Source: Arthrobacter sp. SLBN-112
GTDB lineage: Bacteria > Actinomycetota > Actinomycetes > Actinomycetales > Micrococcaceae
Assembly: GCF_006715225.1 (NCBI RefSeq)
Contig: NZ_VFMU01000001.1
Coordinates: 4,154,001-4,218,000 of the forward strand
Reading direction: 5' to 3'
DNA length: 64,000 nucleotides
Both the position numbers and the translations under genes were made by a program. Below are positions 44,906 to 53,086 of this stretch, one piece after another. Each line of letters starts with the position of its first letter. Positions within the stretch are counted from its first letter, which is position 1. The notes beneath the pieces are model-generated. The model was not told the origin of the DNA, searched no databases, and was given only the letters and a program-made list of their open reading frames with translations.

Positions 44906-45322
44906 CTATTCACCACCTTCGCGACGCACAATGCGTGCCTTCAACGGCAGCTTGTGGATTGCCAGGCGCAGGGCCTCGCGAGCTACCTCTTCATTGACAC
45001 CGGAGAGTTCGAAAAGAACCCGGCCCGGCTTGACGTTGGCGACCCACCATTCCGGTGAACCCTTACCGGAACCCATGCGGGTTTCGGCCGGCTTCTTGGT
45101 CAGGGGACGGTCCGGGTAGATGTTGATCCAGACCTTACCGCCACGCTTGATGTGGCGGGTCATCGCGATACGAGCGGACTCGATCTGACGGTTGGTGACG
45201 TATGCCGGGCTCAGAGCCTGGATACCCCACTCACCGAACGAGACCTCGGTGCCGCCCGTGGCAGCGCCGGAACGACCCGGGTGGTGCTGCTTACGGTGCT
45301 TGACTCGACGTGGGATAAGCAT
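44906..45322 (-). CDS. rplP: 50S ribosomal protein uL16
   Basis: 138-residue protein near the peptidyl-transferase centre. [39 protein letters not shown] and the [20 protein letters not shown] block are universal. It abuts rpsC with no gap. Confidence 0.98.
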   Translation of the reverse strand: MLIPRRVKHRKQHHPGRSGAATGGTEVSFGEWGIQALSPAYVTNRQIESARIAMTRHIKRGGKVWINIYPDRPLTKKPAETRMGSGKGSPEWWVANVKPGRVLFELSGVNEEVAREALRLAIHKLPLKARIVRREGGE

Positions 45323-46153
45323 TTAAGCCTGTCCTCCTTCTACAGCAGCAGGTGCTGCTTCAACTGCCGGTGCTTCGGCAGCAGGAGCTGCGTCAGCGGC
45401 CGGGCGGTCGTTGCGACGGCGGCGGTCACCGCGGTCAGCGCCACCCGGACGGCCGGGACGCTCGCCACGGCCACCGCGGGACGGTGCGGCAGCAGCCTGT
45501 GCGGCCAGTTCCTTGGCGGTGACGTCACCCTTGTAGATCCAGACCTTCACACCGATGCGGCCGAAGGTGGTCTTGGCTTCGTAGAAGCCGTAGTCGATGT
45601 TCGCGCGGAGGGTGTGCAGGGGCACACGGCCTTCGCGGTAGAACTCCGAGCGGGACATTTCAGCGCCACCCAGGCGGCCCGAGCAGGCGATACGGATGCC
45701 CTTGGCACCTGCACGCTGTGCGGACTGCATGGCCTTCTTCATAGCACGGCGGAATGCCACGCGGGAAGTCAGCTGCTCTGCAACGCCCTGGGCCACAAGC
45801 TGGGCTTCCATCTCGGGGTTCTTAACCTCGAGGATGTTCAGCTGGACCTGCTTGCCGGTGAGCTTTTCGAGCTCGCCGCGGATGCGGTCAGCTTCTGCTC
45901 CACGGCGGCCGATGACGATACCGGGACGGGCCGTGTGGATGTCCACGCGGACACGGTCACGGGTGCGCTCGATTTCGACCTTGGCGATACCGGCGCGCTC
46001 CATGCCCGTGGACATGAGCTGGCGGATACGGATGTCTTCGCGAACGAAGTCCTTGTACCGCTGGCCGGCCTTGGTGCTGTCAGCGAACCAGTGCGATACG
46101 TGATCGGTGGTGATGCCGAGTCGGAACCCGTGCGGGTTTACTTTCTGTCCCAC
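45323..46153 (-). CDS. rpsC: 30S ribosomal protein uS3 with RG-rich C-terminal arm
   Basis: 276-residue protein with a KH domain, lining the mRNA entry channel. [13 protein letters not shown] and the [20 protein letters not shown] block are standard. After about residue 212 a C-terminal extension carries an [17 protein letters not shown] stretch, then an Ala/Pro/Glu-rich end. S5 in the same cluster has a similar RG-rich arm. It abuts rplV and rplP. Confidence 0.98.
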   Translation of the reverse strand: MGQKVNPHGFRLGITTDHVSHWFADSTKAGQRYKDFVREDIRIRQLMSTGMERAGIAKVEIERTRDRVRVDIHTARPGIVIGRRGAEADRIRGELEKLTGKQVQLNILEVKNPEMEAQLVAQGVAEQLTSRVAFRRAMKKAMQSAQRAGAKGIRIACSGRLGGAEMSRSEFYREGRVPLHTLRANIDYGFYEAKTTFGRIGVKVWIYKGDVTAKELAAQAAAAPSRGGRGERPGRPGGADRGDRRRRNDRPAADAAPAAEAPAVEAAPAAVEGGQA

Positions 46154-46519
46154 TTAGCGAGCCTCCTCTTTCTCCGGGGTAGCGACTACCACGGTGATGT
46201 GGCTGGTGCGCTTCTTGATCTGAAATGCACGACCCTGGGCACGCGGCTGGAACCGCTTCATGGTCGGGCCTTCATCAACAAACGCTTCGCTGATGATGAG
46301 GTCGCCTTCGTCAAACGCCACGCCGTCGCGGTCCGCGAGGACCCGGGCGTTGGAGATTGCCGACTGAACTACCTTGAATACCGGCTCCGAAGCTGCCTGG
46401 GGGGCAAACTTCAGAATTGCCAGAGCCTCATTCGCTTGCAATCCACGAACAAGGTTGACGACGCGCCGGGCCTTCATAGGCGTTACGCGGATGTGGCGCG
46501 CAATTGCCTTGGCTTCCAT
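46154..46519 (-). CDS. rplV: 50S ribosomal protein uL22
   Basis: 121-residue protein whose long beta-hairpin lines the peptide exit tunnel, a site of macrolide-resistance mutations. [20 protein letters not shown], the hairpin [19 protein letters not shown] and SHITVVVA are conserved. No extension is present. Confidence 0.98.
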   Translation of the reverse strand: MEAKAIARHIRVTPMKARRVVNLVRGLQANEALAILKFAPQAASEPVFKVVQSAISNARVLADRDGVAFDEGDLIISEAFVDEGPTMKRFQPRAQGRAFQIKKRTSHITVVVATPEKEEAR

Positions 46520-46557
46520 TGCTTTCCTTCTCTCGTCTTTGACGTAAACGCAGGCGC

Positions 46558-46839
46558 CTAGCGGCGCTTGCCCTTACGGTCGTCCTTGACATGGCCGCGG
46601 AATGTCCGCGTGGGAGCGAATTCGCCGAGCTTGTGCCCGACCATCGACTCAGTGACAAACACCGGGATGTGCTTGCGTCCGTCGTGTACGGCGATCGTGT
46701 GCCCGAGCATGTCGGGGATGATCATCGAACGGCGGGACCAGGTCTTGATGACGTTCTTGGTGCCCTTTTCGTTTTCCCTGGCTACCTTCACAAAGAGGTG
46801 CTGGTCAACGAAAGGACCTTTTTTCAGGCTGCGTGGCAT
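46558..46839 (-). CDS. rpsS: 30S ribosomal protein uS19
   Basis: 93-residue head protein. [19 protein letters not shown] and the C-terminal [20 protein letters not shown] are canonical. It lies between rplB (12-nt gap) and rplV (38-nt gap). Confidence 0.98.
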   Translation of the reverse strand: MPRSLKKGPFVDQHLFVKVARENEKGTKNVIKTWSRRSMIIPDMLGHTIAVHDGRKHIPVFVTESMVGHKLGEFAPTRTFRGHVKDDRKGKRR

Positions 46840-46851
46840 GTGTCCAGGCTC

Positions 46852-47691
46852 CTATCGCTTGTTCTTGCCAGTACGACGGCGACGCACAATAAGCTTGTCG
46901 CTCTCTTTGTTGGGGCGGCGGGTGCGGCCTTCCCGCTTACCGTTCGGGTTGACGGGGTTACGTCCACCGGACGTCTTACCCTCGCCACCACCGTGCGGGT
47001 GGTCAACCGGGTTCATGGCAACACCACGGACGGTCGGGCGAACGCCCTTCCACCGCATACGGCCGGCCTTGCCCCAGTTGATGTTCGACTGCTCGGCGTT
47101 GCCAACTTCGCCGACGGTTGCGCGGCAGCGCACGTCAACGTTGCGGATTTCGCCGGAAGGCAGACGCAGCTGGGCGAAGCGGCCTTCCTTGGCAACAAGC
47201 TGGATCGATGCGCCGGCGGAGCGGCCCATCTTGGCGCCGCCGCCCGGACGCAGCTCGACTGCGTGGATGACGGTACCCACCGGGATGTTGAGCAGCGGCA
47301 GGTTGTTACCGGGCTTGATGTCAGCACCGGCACCGGCCTCAACAACGTCACCCTGGGAGAGCTTGTTGGGAGCGATGATGTAACGCTTGGTGCCATCAAC
47401 GTAGTGCAGGAGGGCGATGCGAGCCGTGCGGTTCGGATCGTACTCGATTTCGGCAACGCGGGCGTTGACGCCGTCCTTGTCGTGGCGACGGAAGTCGATC
47501 AGACGGTACTGGCGCTTGTGTCCGCCACCCTTGTGACGGGTGGTGATCTTACCGGTGTTGTTACGGCCGCCCTTTTTGGGCAGCGGACGTACCAACGACT
47601 TTTCCGGCGTCGACCGCGTAATTTCGATGAAGTCCGCTACGCTCGAGCCACGACGGCCCGGGGTAGTCGGCTTGTACTTACGGATTCCCAT
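46852..47691 (-). CDS. rplB: 50S ribosomal protein uL2
   Basis: 279-residue primary 23S-binding protein needed for subunit joining and peptidyl transfer. [18 protein letters not shown] and the functional loop [19 protein letters not shown] (with the essential His) are intact. Normal length. Confidence 0.98.
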   Translation of the reverse strand: MGIRKYKPTTPGRRGSSVADFIEITRSTPEKSLVRPLPKKGGRNNTGKITTRHKGGGHKRQYRLIDFRRHDKDGVNARVAEIEYDPNRTARIALLHYVDGTKRYIIAPNKLSQGDVVEAGAGADIKPGNNLPLLNIPVGTVIHAVELRPGGGAKMGRSAGASIQLVAKEGRFAQLRLPSGEIRNVDVRCRATVGEVGNAEQSNINWGKAGRMRWKGVRPTVRGVAMNPVDHPHGGGEGKTSGGRNPVNPNGKREGRTRRPNKESDKLIVRRRRTGKNKR

Positions 47692-47720
47692 AATTTATTT
47701 CCTCGTTAAAGTGGTCTCCG

Positions 47721-48026
47721 CTACGCGAGCGGACCGCCGAAGATGTCGATGGTGCCTTCTTTGAGGGTGACAATCGCACGCTTGGTGTTCTTGCGGGTAC
47801 CCCATCCGAATTTGGTGCGCTTGCGCTTACCGGCACGGTTGATGGTGTTGATCGATTCGACCTTGACGGAGAAGATCTTCTCCACGGCCAGCTTGATCTC
47901 GGTCTTGTTCGAACGGGGGTCCACCAGGAAGGTGTACTTGCCCTCGTCGATCAGGCCGTAGCTCTTTTCCGACACGACGGGTGCAAGCACGACGTCGCGG
48001 GGATCCTTGATGGTGGCTGCACTCAC
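47721..48026 (-). CDS. rplW: 50S ribosomal protein uL23
   Basis: 101-residue tunnel-exit protein and docking site for trigger factor. The blocks [20 protein letters not shown] and the globular core ending in GTIDIFGG are normal. Its start overlaps the rplD stop by 4 nt. Confidence 0.98.
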   Translation of the reverse strand: MSAATIKDPRDVVLAPVVSEKSYGLIDEGKYTFLVDPRSNKTEIKLAVEKIFSVKVESINTINRAGKRKRTKFGWGTRKNTKRAIVTLKEGTIDIFGGPLA

Positions 48027-48643
48027 TTGGCATCCTCCTCGTTCTTAGCTGCCTTAGCGGCAACGAATGCGTCGTAGGCAGCCTTGGTGAAGACAACGTC
48101 ATCAGAGACGAGAACGTCGTAGGTGTTCAGCTGGTCTACGTACAGAACGTGAACGCCGGCGAGGTTGCGCACGGACAGTGCGGCAACGTCGTTATCGCGC
48201 TCGATGACGACCAGCAGGTTCTTGCGGTCGGAAACACCGCGGAGCGTTGCCAGTGCGGTCTTGGCGGAGGGCTTGGTGCCTTCAACCAGTTCTGCGACAA
48301 CGTGGATGCGACCGTTGCGTGCCCGGTCAGACAGTGCGCCGCGCAGTGCAGCAGCAATCATCTTCTTGGGGGTGCGCTGGCTGTAGTCGCGCGGGGTGGG
48401 ACCGTGGACAATGCCACCGCCGGTCATGTGAGGAGCACGGATTGAACCCTGACGGGCGCGGCCGGTGCCCTTCTGCTTGAACGGCTTGCGTCCTGCACCG
48501 GAAACTTCAGCGCGGGTCTTGGTCTTGTGGGTTCCCTGGCGGGCAGCAGCGAGCTGGGCAACGACAACCTGGTGCAGCAGCGGCACGTTGGTCTGAACGT
48601 CGAAGATCTCTGCAGGCAGGTCAACCTGGACAGTGTTAGCCAT
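48023..48643 (-). CDS. rplD: 50S ribosomal protein uL4
   Basis: 206-residue protein whose extended loop reaches the peptide tunnel. The loop [20 protein letters not shown] is canonical. In E. coli L4 also represses the S10 operon; whether that holds here is unknown. It starts 4 nt after rplC. Confidence 0.98.
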   Translation of the reverse strand: MANTVQVDLPAEIFDVQTNVPLLHQVVVAQLAAARQGTHKTKTRAEVSGAGRKPFKQKGTGRARQGSIRAPHMTGGGIVHGPTPRDYSQRTPKKMIAAALRGALSDRARNGRIHVVAELVEGTKPSAKTALATLRGVSDRKNLLVVIERDNDVAALSVRNLAGVHVLYVDQLNTYDVLVSDDVVFTKAAYDAFVAAKAAKNEEDAK

Positions 48644-48647
48644 TGAA

Positions 48648-49298
48648 CTAGGCTCCCTTCACGGCGGTGCGTACGAGGACGACCTGGCCGCGGGCGCCGG
48701 GAACGGCACCCTTGATAAGGAGCAGCGACTTCTCGACGTCAACCGCGTGGACCGTGAGGTTCAGCGTGGTGTGACGAACGGCGCCCATGCGGCCGGCCAT
48801 TTTCATGCCCTTGAAGACGCGGCTCGGGGTGGATGCGCCACCGATTGAACCGGGCTTACGGTGGTTCTTGTGGGCACCGTGGGAAGCTCCAACGCCGTGG
48901 AAGCCGTGACGCTTCATAACACCGGCGAAGCCCTTACCCTTGGTGGTGCCGATGACGTCGATCTTCTGGCCGGCTTCGAAGACCTCTACGGAGAGCTCCT
49001 GGCCCAGCTCGTACTCGGCAGCATCTGCGGTACGGAGTTCGACGACGTGGCGGCGAGGCGTGACGCCTGCCTTTTCAAAGTGACCAGCCAGCGGCTTGGT
49101 GACCTTGCGGGGATCGATCTGGCCGTAGCCGATCTGAACGGCGACGTAGCCATCAGCTTCTGCGTTGCGCAGCTGGGTGATGACGTTCGAGTCTGCCTGG
49201 ACCACAGTGACGGGGATGAGCTTGTTGTTCTCGTCCCAGACCTGGGTCATGCCGAGCTTCGTGCCCAGCAGGCCCTTTACGTTACGGGTTGCGGTCAT
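48648..49298 (-). CDS. rplC: 50S ribosomal protein uL3
   Basis: 216-residue early-assembly protein with a loop near the peptidyl-transferase centre. [20 protein letters not shown] and the loop [20 protein letters not shown] are conserved. It follows rpsJ by 17 nt. Confidence 0.98.
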   Translation of the reverse strand: MTATRNVKGLLGTKLGMTQVWDENNKLIPVTVVQADSNVITQLRNAEADGYVAVQIGYGQIDPRKVTKPLAGHFEKAGVTPRRHVVELRTADAAEYELGQELSVEVFEAGQKIDVIGTTKGKGFAGVMKRHGFHGVGASHGAHKNHRKPGSIGGASTPSRVFKGMKMAGRMGAVRHTTLNLTVHAVDVEKSLLLIKGAVPGARGQVVLVRTAVKGA

Positions 49299-49315
49299 AG
49301 TTTCTCAGCACCTCC

Positions 49316-49624
49316 CTACAGCTTGATTTCGATGTTCACGTCAGCCGGCAGGTCGAGACGCATGAGCGAGTCAACAGCCTTCGGCGTGGGATCGATGATG
49401 TCGATAAGACGCTTGTGCGTGCGCATTTCAAAGTGCTCGCGGCTGTCCTTGTACTTGTGCGGAGAGCGGATTACGCAGTACACGTTCTTCTCCGTCGGCA
49501 GCGGCACGGGGCCGACTACCGTTGCGCCTGCGCGCGTGACCGTCTCAACGATCTTCCGTGCTGAAACGTCAATGACCTCGTGGTCGTATGACTTCAGCCG
49601 GATGCGGATTTTTTGTCCCGCCAT
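49316..49624 (-). CDS. rpsJ: 30S ribosomal protein uS10
   Basis: 102-residue head protein that also works in transcription antitermination as Nus[21 protein letters not shown] and the loop [19 protein letters not shown] are universal. It leads the S10 operon and has a long leader. In many genomes it follows tuf closely; here a glycosidase, mntH and a small gene lie between. Confidence 0.98.
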
Positions 49625-50031
49625 GTCGCCTGACTCTCTTTCAGTCTGTGCTTCCCCGGTTTAGGGCTGCCCTGTTCACTTACTCGTTGTATGGCTGCCG
49701 AAGCATTTGAGGTCGTAACCACCATCCGCCGCACAAACTGAATCCGGATGAATCCGGGTTCCTCACCTTGCCGGCGCAACCGACCCCCGCGGTCGGGCGT
49801 GTCGCACTGGGCGCACATATAAATCCGCAGTTCCTTGGGGGTGGGTTATGTTTGGTCTTCAGCTTGGACCCTGCACCCGGCATTATCCGGATCGGGACGC
49901 GAAGAAGCGCTTGAACAACTCATCTAGTATGCCGGAAATCCGCGGCAGATGCGAATCGGCTCCCGATTCGGCCTGGTCAAGGGCCGTTGCCCGCCATTGC
50001 CGAAGACAGGAACGCGCTGGATGATAGGGGA
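49625..50031. other. noncoding region: rpsJ leader and divergent control region
   Basis: No gene is supported in these 407 nt. On the minus strand a TTATAT box lies at 49822-49817. It could serve as the -10 of the S10 operon and would give a leader of about 185 nt, though no good -35 is seen. The leader holds a stem CCGACC/GGTCGG (49780-49796) and a pair of direct AATCCGG repeats near 49741-49758. Promoter signals for the divergent glycosidase were not clear. Confidence 0.4.
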
Positions 50032-51468
50032 ATGACCCTGGAAGGCACTGAATCGGTGACGGAACTGGCTGGACGCGTGCCGCCGTCGTTCACCCTTGGC
50101 GTCGCAGCGGCGGCGTTCCAGATCGAAGGCGCGCTCACGGCCGGCGGCCGTGGACCATCGGGCTGGGACGCCTTTGCGGAGAAGCCTGGCGCCATCCAGG
50201 ACGGCCACTCCCCCGCCGTGGCCTGCGACCATTACAACAGGTTTCCGGAGGATGTGGCACTGCTCAAGGAGTTGGGCGTCGACTCCTACCGGTTCTCGCT
50301 CTCCTGGCCGCGTATCCAGCCGGACGGCCGGGGCGGTTTCAATGCGGAGGGCCTGGACTTCTACGACCGGCTCATTGACCAGCTCCTCGAGGCCGGCATC
50401 TCCCCCATGGCAACGCTCTACCACTGGGACACCCCGTTGCCCCTGGAACACCGTGGCGGCTGGCTGAACAGGGAGACGGCAGAGCGGTTTGGGGAGTACG
50501 CCAGGGCCGCCGGCGAACGGTTCGGTGACCGGGTGGCGCAGTGGGTCACCCTGAACGAACCCGTTTCTGTCACCTTGAATGGATATGCCCTGGGCGTGCA
50601 TGCACCCGGGCGCCGGTTGATGTTTAACGCCCTTCCCTCCATCCACCACCAGCTCCTGGCTCACGGGCTCGGTGTGCAGGCGCTGCGGGCGGCCGGAGTT
50701 GCGGGGGGAATCGGCCTGACCAACCTGCACTCGCCCGTCCGGCCCGCCAGCCGGAAGATCGGCGACCGGCTGGTGGCGCATCTGTACGACCTGCTGGCCA
50801 ACCGGATCTACGCCGACCCCGTCCTGCTGGGCCGGTACCCCACCTTGCCCTTGTACGCGAAGCCGTGGCTGCGCTCCCTCGGCAAAATCTCCGATGCCGA
50901 CCTCCGCACCATCCACCAGCCGCTGGACTTCTACGGGCTCAACTACTATTTTCCGGTCAAGGTGGCTCTGGGCCCGGGCATCACGCCGATGCCTGCGGAC
51001 ATGCACAAGGAAGTGGCCAACCTGCCCTTCCATGAGGTGGGCTACGCGGAGTTTGGCAGCACCGGATTCGGCTGGCCGGTGGCGCCGGACCATCTCGGAA
51101 TCCTGCTGCAGGAAATGCGGGACCGTTACGGGGAGGCCCTCCCGCCGGTGTACATCACCGAGGGCGGTGCCAGCTTCCCTGAACCTGACCGTATTGCCGG
51201 AACACTTGAGGACACCGACCGGGTGGAGTACCTGGCCGCACATCTGGGAGCGGCACTGGACGCCACCGCTCCCGGCGGCAAGGCCGAGGGCATTGACCTC
51301 CGGGGCTACTACGTCTGGACGCTGATGGACAACTTCGAGTGGGCAGCAGGCTACTCGCAGCGCTTTGGACTGGTGCACGTGGACTTCGAGACCCAGGAGC
51401 GGAGGCCCAAGCGGTCCTTCTACTGGTACCAGGCGCTGTCCAGGGCGCGGGGCCACCGGCAGGTGTAG
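50032..51468 (+). CDS. GH1 beta-glucosidase-type glycoside hydrolase
   Basis: 478-residue cytoplasmic TIM-barrel enzyme expected to hydrolyse beta-linked disaccharides or glucosides with retention. The ATG at 50032 is the first ATG in frame; a TTG at 49987 is less likely. Motifs: SFTLGVAAAAFQIEG at the N-terminus, HWDTPLPLE, acid/base E176 in TLNEP, and nucleophile E377 in YITEGG. The residue after the nucleophile is Gly where most GH1 enzymes have Asn (ITENG). DNFEWAAGY completes the signature. No transporter or regulator is adjacent. Confidence 0.93.
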   Translation: MTLEGTESVTELAGRVPPSFTLGVAAAAFQIEGALTAGGRGPSGWDAFAEKPGAIQDGHSPAVACDHYNRFPEDVALLKELGVDSYRFSLSWPRIQPDGRGGFNAEGLDFYDRLIDQLLEAGISPMATLYHWDTPLPLEHRGGWLNRETAERFGEYARAAGERFGDRVAQWVTLNEPVSVTLNGYALGVHAPGRRLMFNALPSIHHQLLAHGLGVQALRAAGVAGGIGLTNLHSPVRPASRKIGDRLVAHLYDLLANRIYADPVLLGRYPTLPLYAKPWLRSLGKISDADLRTIHQPLDFYGLNYYFPVKVALGPGITPMPADMHKEVANLPFHEVGYAEFGSTGFGWPVAPDHLGILLQEMRDRYGEALPPVYITEGGASFPEPDRIAGTLEDTDRVEYLAAHLGAALDATAPGGKAEGIDLRGYYVWTLMDNFEWAAGYSQRFGLVHVDFETQERRPKRSFYWYQALSRARGHRQV

Positions 51469-51473
51469 TGCAT

Positions 51474-51503
51474 AGCGGGACGCACTCAGCCTGCGTTCCC
51501 GCT
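51474..51503. terminator. hairpin between the GH1 gene and mntH
   Basis: AGCGGGA (51474-51480) pairs with TCCCGCT (51497-51503), with an inner CGCA/TGCG stem and one bulged T. It lies between convergent stop codons. Confidence 0.55.
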
Positions 51504-51504
51504 G

Positions 51505-52755
51505 TTACCCCTGCCCCAGCACCGTAAGGAAGATCAGGACGCAGTTCAGGCCGACGATCAGGGTGGCGCTGGTCCATCCGGCGATCCGCAGCGGCTTCGA
51601 GTCGGCGTGGATGCCCATCACCTTGCGGCTGCCGGTGAGCCGGATCAATGGAATCAGGGCGAACGGAATGCCGAAACTCAGGAGGACCTGGCTGAGGACC
51701 AAAGCCAGGGTGGGTTCGATGCCGGCGCCCAGGACCGCAAGCGCAGGAATCAGCGTGACTGTACGGCGGGCCAGCAGCGGAATCCGCACCTTCAGCAGGC
51801 CGCCCATGATGGTGGCGCCCGCATAGCATCCCACCGAGGTTGAGGCCAGCCCGGAGGCCAGGAGGCCCACGGCGAAGACGACGCCGATCACCGGCCCGAG
51901 TGCGGACGTTACGGCAGCATGGGCACCGGCAATCGTGTCGGTTCCCTCCACGCCGCGAAGGCTGGAGGCAGCCAGCAACAGCATGGCGATATTGACGACG
52001 CCGGCAAGCAGCAAAGCGCCGGCGACGTCCACGCGGGTGGTCCGGATCAGACGGGTCCTGACGGCCGGATCTTCCGAGAACCCGTGGCGGTCTCGGGCCA
52101 GGGCCGAATGCAGGTAGATGGCGTGCGGCATGACGGTGGCACCGAGCATGCTTGCCGCGAGCAGTACCGTATCGGTTCCCTCGAACCGGGGCACCAGCCC
52201 GGCCAGGGCTCCCCCGGCGTCCGGCGGTGCGACGAACAGTCCCGAAACGAACCCGACCGCAATCACGCCCAGCAGGGTGAGGATGGCAAATTCGAAGGAC
52301 TTTTGGCTGCGGTGCGACTGCAGTGTCAGCAACAGCATGGACGCCAGCCCGATGATGACTCCGCCCGTCAGCAGGGGCAGGCCGAACAGCAGGTTGAGGG
52401 CCACTGCCCCGCCGATGACTTCGGCCATGTCCGTGGCCCCGGCAACGATCTCAGCCTGAACCCAGTAAGCGCGGCGGCGGCGCGTGCCAAGGCGCTGCCC
52501 AAGTATCTCCGGCAGGCTCATGCCGGTGGCCAGCCCCAGCTTGGCTGACTGGTACTGGATCAGCACGGCCATCCCGTTGGCAGCCACAAGGACCCAAACC
52601 AGGAGGTATCCAAAGCTGGCCCCGGCGGTCAGGTTCGCCGCGACATTTCCCGGGTCCACATACGCAATGGCGGCCACGAACGCGGGTCCGAGCAGGAGCA
52701 GGCGGGACCAGAGCCTGGTGGTGGCGGGTTCCGCCGTCATTGTTGAAACAGCCAT
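51505..52755 (-). CDS. mntH: NRAMP-family manganese/divalent metal transporter
   Basis: 416-residue proton-coupled importer of Mn(II) and possibly Fe(II), with about eleven membrane helices. The metal-binding motifs are visible: DPGN at 34-37 and MPH at 209-211. The ATG at 52755 is preceded by GAGGA at 6-nt spacing; an upstream in-frame start at 52788 lies inside the leader hairpin and is rejected. The ribosome binding site sits wholly in the right arm of a perfect 12-bp stem, and an MntR-like palindrome lies just upstream. Both point to tight control by metal. Confidence 0.95.
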   Translation of the reverse strand: MAVSTMTAEPATTRLWSRLLLLGPAFVAAIAYVDPGNVAANLTAGASFGYLLVWVLVAANGMAVLIQYQSAKLGLATGMSLPEILGQRLGTRRRRAYWVQAEIVAGATDMAEVIGGAVALNLLFGLPLLTGGVIIGLASMLLLTLQSHRSQKSFEFAILTLLGVIAVGFVSGLFVAPPDAGGALAGLVPRFEGTDTVLLAASMLGATVMPHAIYLHSALARDRHGFSEDPAVRTRLIRTTRVDVAGALLLAGVVNIAMLLLAASSLRGVEGTDTIAGAHAAVTSALGPVIGVVFAVGLLASGLASTSVGCYAGATIMGGLLKVRIPLLARRTVTLIPALAVLGAGIEPTLALVLSQVLLSFGIPFALIPLIRLTGSRKVMGIHADSKPLRIAGWTSATLIVGLNCVLIFLTVLGQG

Positions 52756-52758
52756 CAC

Positions 52759-52794
52759 GTATCCTCGTCGTTGCGGGCGTCGATACAACGAGGA
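52759..52794 (-). promoter_or_regulatory. hairpin sequestering the mntH ribosome binding site
   Basis: GTATCCTCGTTG (52759-52770) and CAACGAGGATAC (52783-52794) form a perfect 12-bp inverted repeat with a 12-nt loop. On the mRNA the 3' arm contains the GAGGA Shine-Dalgarno sequence (52766-52762), and the arm ends 3 nt before the ATG. Folding would hide the ribosome binding site. No known riboswitch class was recognised. Confidence 0.75.
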
Positions 52795-52801
52795 TACCGC
52801 G

Positions 52802-52830
52802 AATTTAGGTATACCGAAAAGTAGGAATAA
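52802..52830 (-). promoter_or_regulatory. mntH promoter with MntR-like operator
   Basis: The near-palindrome TTTAGGTATACCGAAA spans 52804-52819 and resembles operators of DtxR-family manganese regulators. On the minus strand it overlaps a possible -10 (TAAATT, 52807-52802) spaced 17 nt from TTATTC (52830-52825). The predicted start of transcription falls at about 52795, right at the hairpin. Confidence 0.5.
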
Positions 52831-52859
52831 GGGCTACCGGCATGTAGCAGTTGTCCCTG

Positions 52860-52985
52860 CTACTGGTTCTTGTTTGACCTGTTGATCCGCTTGGCCCGGT
52901 CAATCTCGTGCCGGAAGTTCCTTCTCACCCAGAACACCCCGCCTACTACGACAACCGCGATGATCAGGAAAATAAGCCATCCCAT
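52860..52985 (-). CDS. 41-residue single-helix membrane protein
   Basis: Small reading frame starting MGWLIFLIIAVVVVGG and ending KNQ. It has one strong hydrophobic helix (residues 2-19), then a basic cytoplasmic tail with many Arg, Lys and Asn. The AAAGGAG ribosome binding site is well spaced from the ATG at 52985. It lies between the tuf terminator and mntH, on the mntH strand, 30 nt upstream of the putative mntH promoter. I do not recognise the family. It may be an orphan membrane peptide or a partner of MntH; only position suggests the latter. Confidence 0.62.
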   Translation of the reverse strand: MGWLIFLIIAVVVVGGVFWVRRNFRHEIDRAKRINRSNKNQ

Positions 52986-53034
52986 GATGAACTCCTTTCA
53001 GTGCAGCAACAGTACCAGTGGCGGGTTAACGAAA

Positions 53035-53072
53035 AAGGACAGCCCCGCTGCGATTGCAGCGGGGCTGTCCTT
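53035..53072 (-). terminator. terminator after tuf
   Basis: A perfect 17-bp stem (53035-53051 with 53056-53072) and a 4-nt GATT loop begin 14 nt after the tuf stop. A T run follows on the minus strand. Confidence 0.9.
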
Positions 53073-53086
53073 CAGTTCAGCAAGTA

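Noticed and set aside
49594-49818. A 74-codon frame in the rpsJ leader that could be a leader peptide with two cysteines
   Set aside because: It runs through the rpsJ start in another frame, has no clear ribosome binding site, and begins right at the putative -10, so it is probably fortuitous.
49924-51456. A 510-codon minus-strand frame antisense to the GH1 gene
   Set aside because: The plus strand carries all GH1 motifs in order; the antisense product is low-complexity Gly/Arg/Gln/Val-rich.
52759-52830. Known manganese riboswitch (yybP-ykoY class) upstream of mntH
   Set aside because: The leader appears only about 40 nt long and holds a single plain stem; the conserved loops of that class are not seen.
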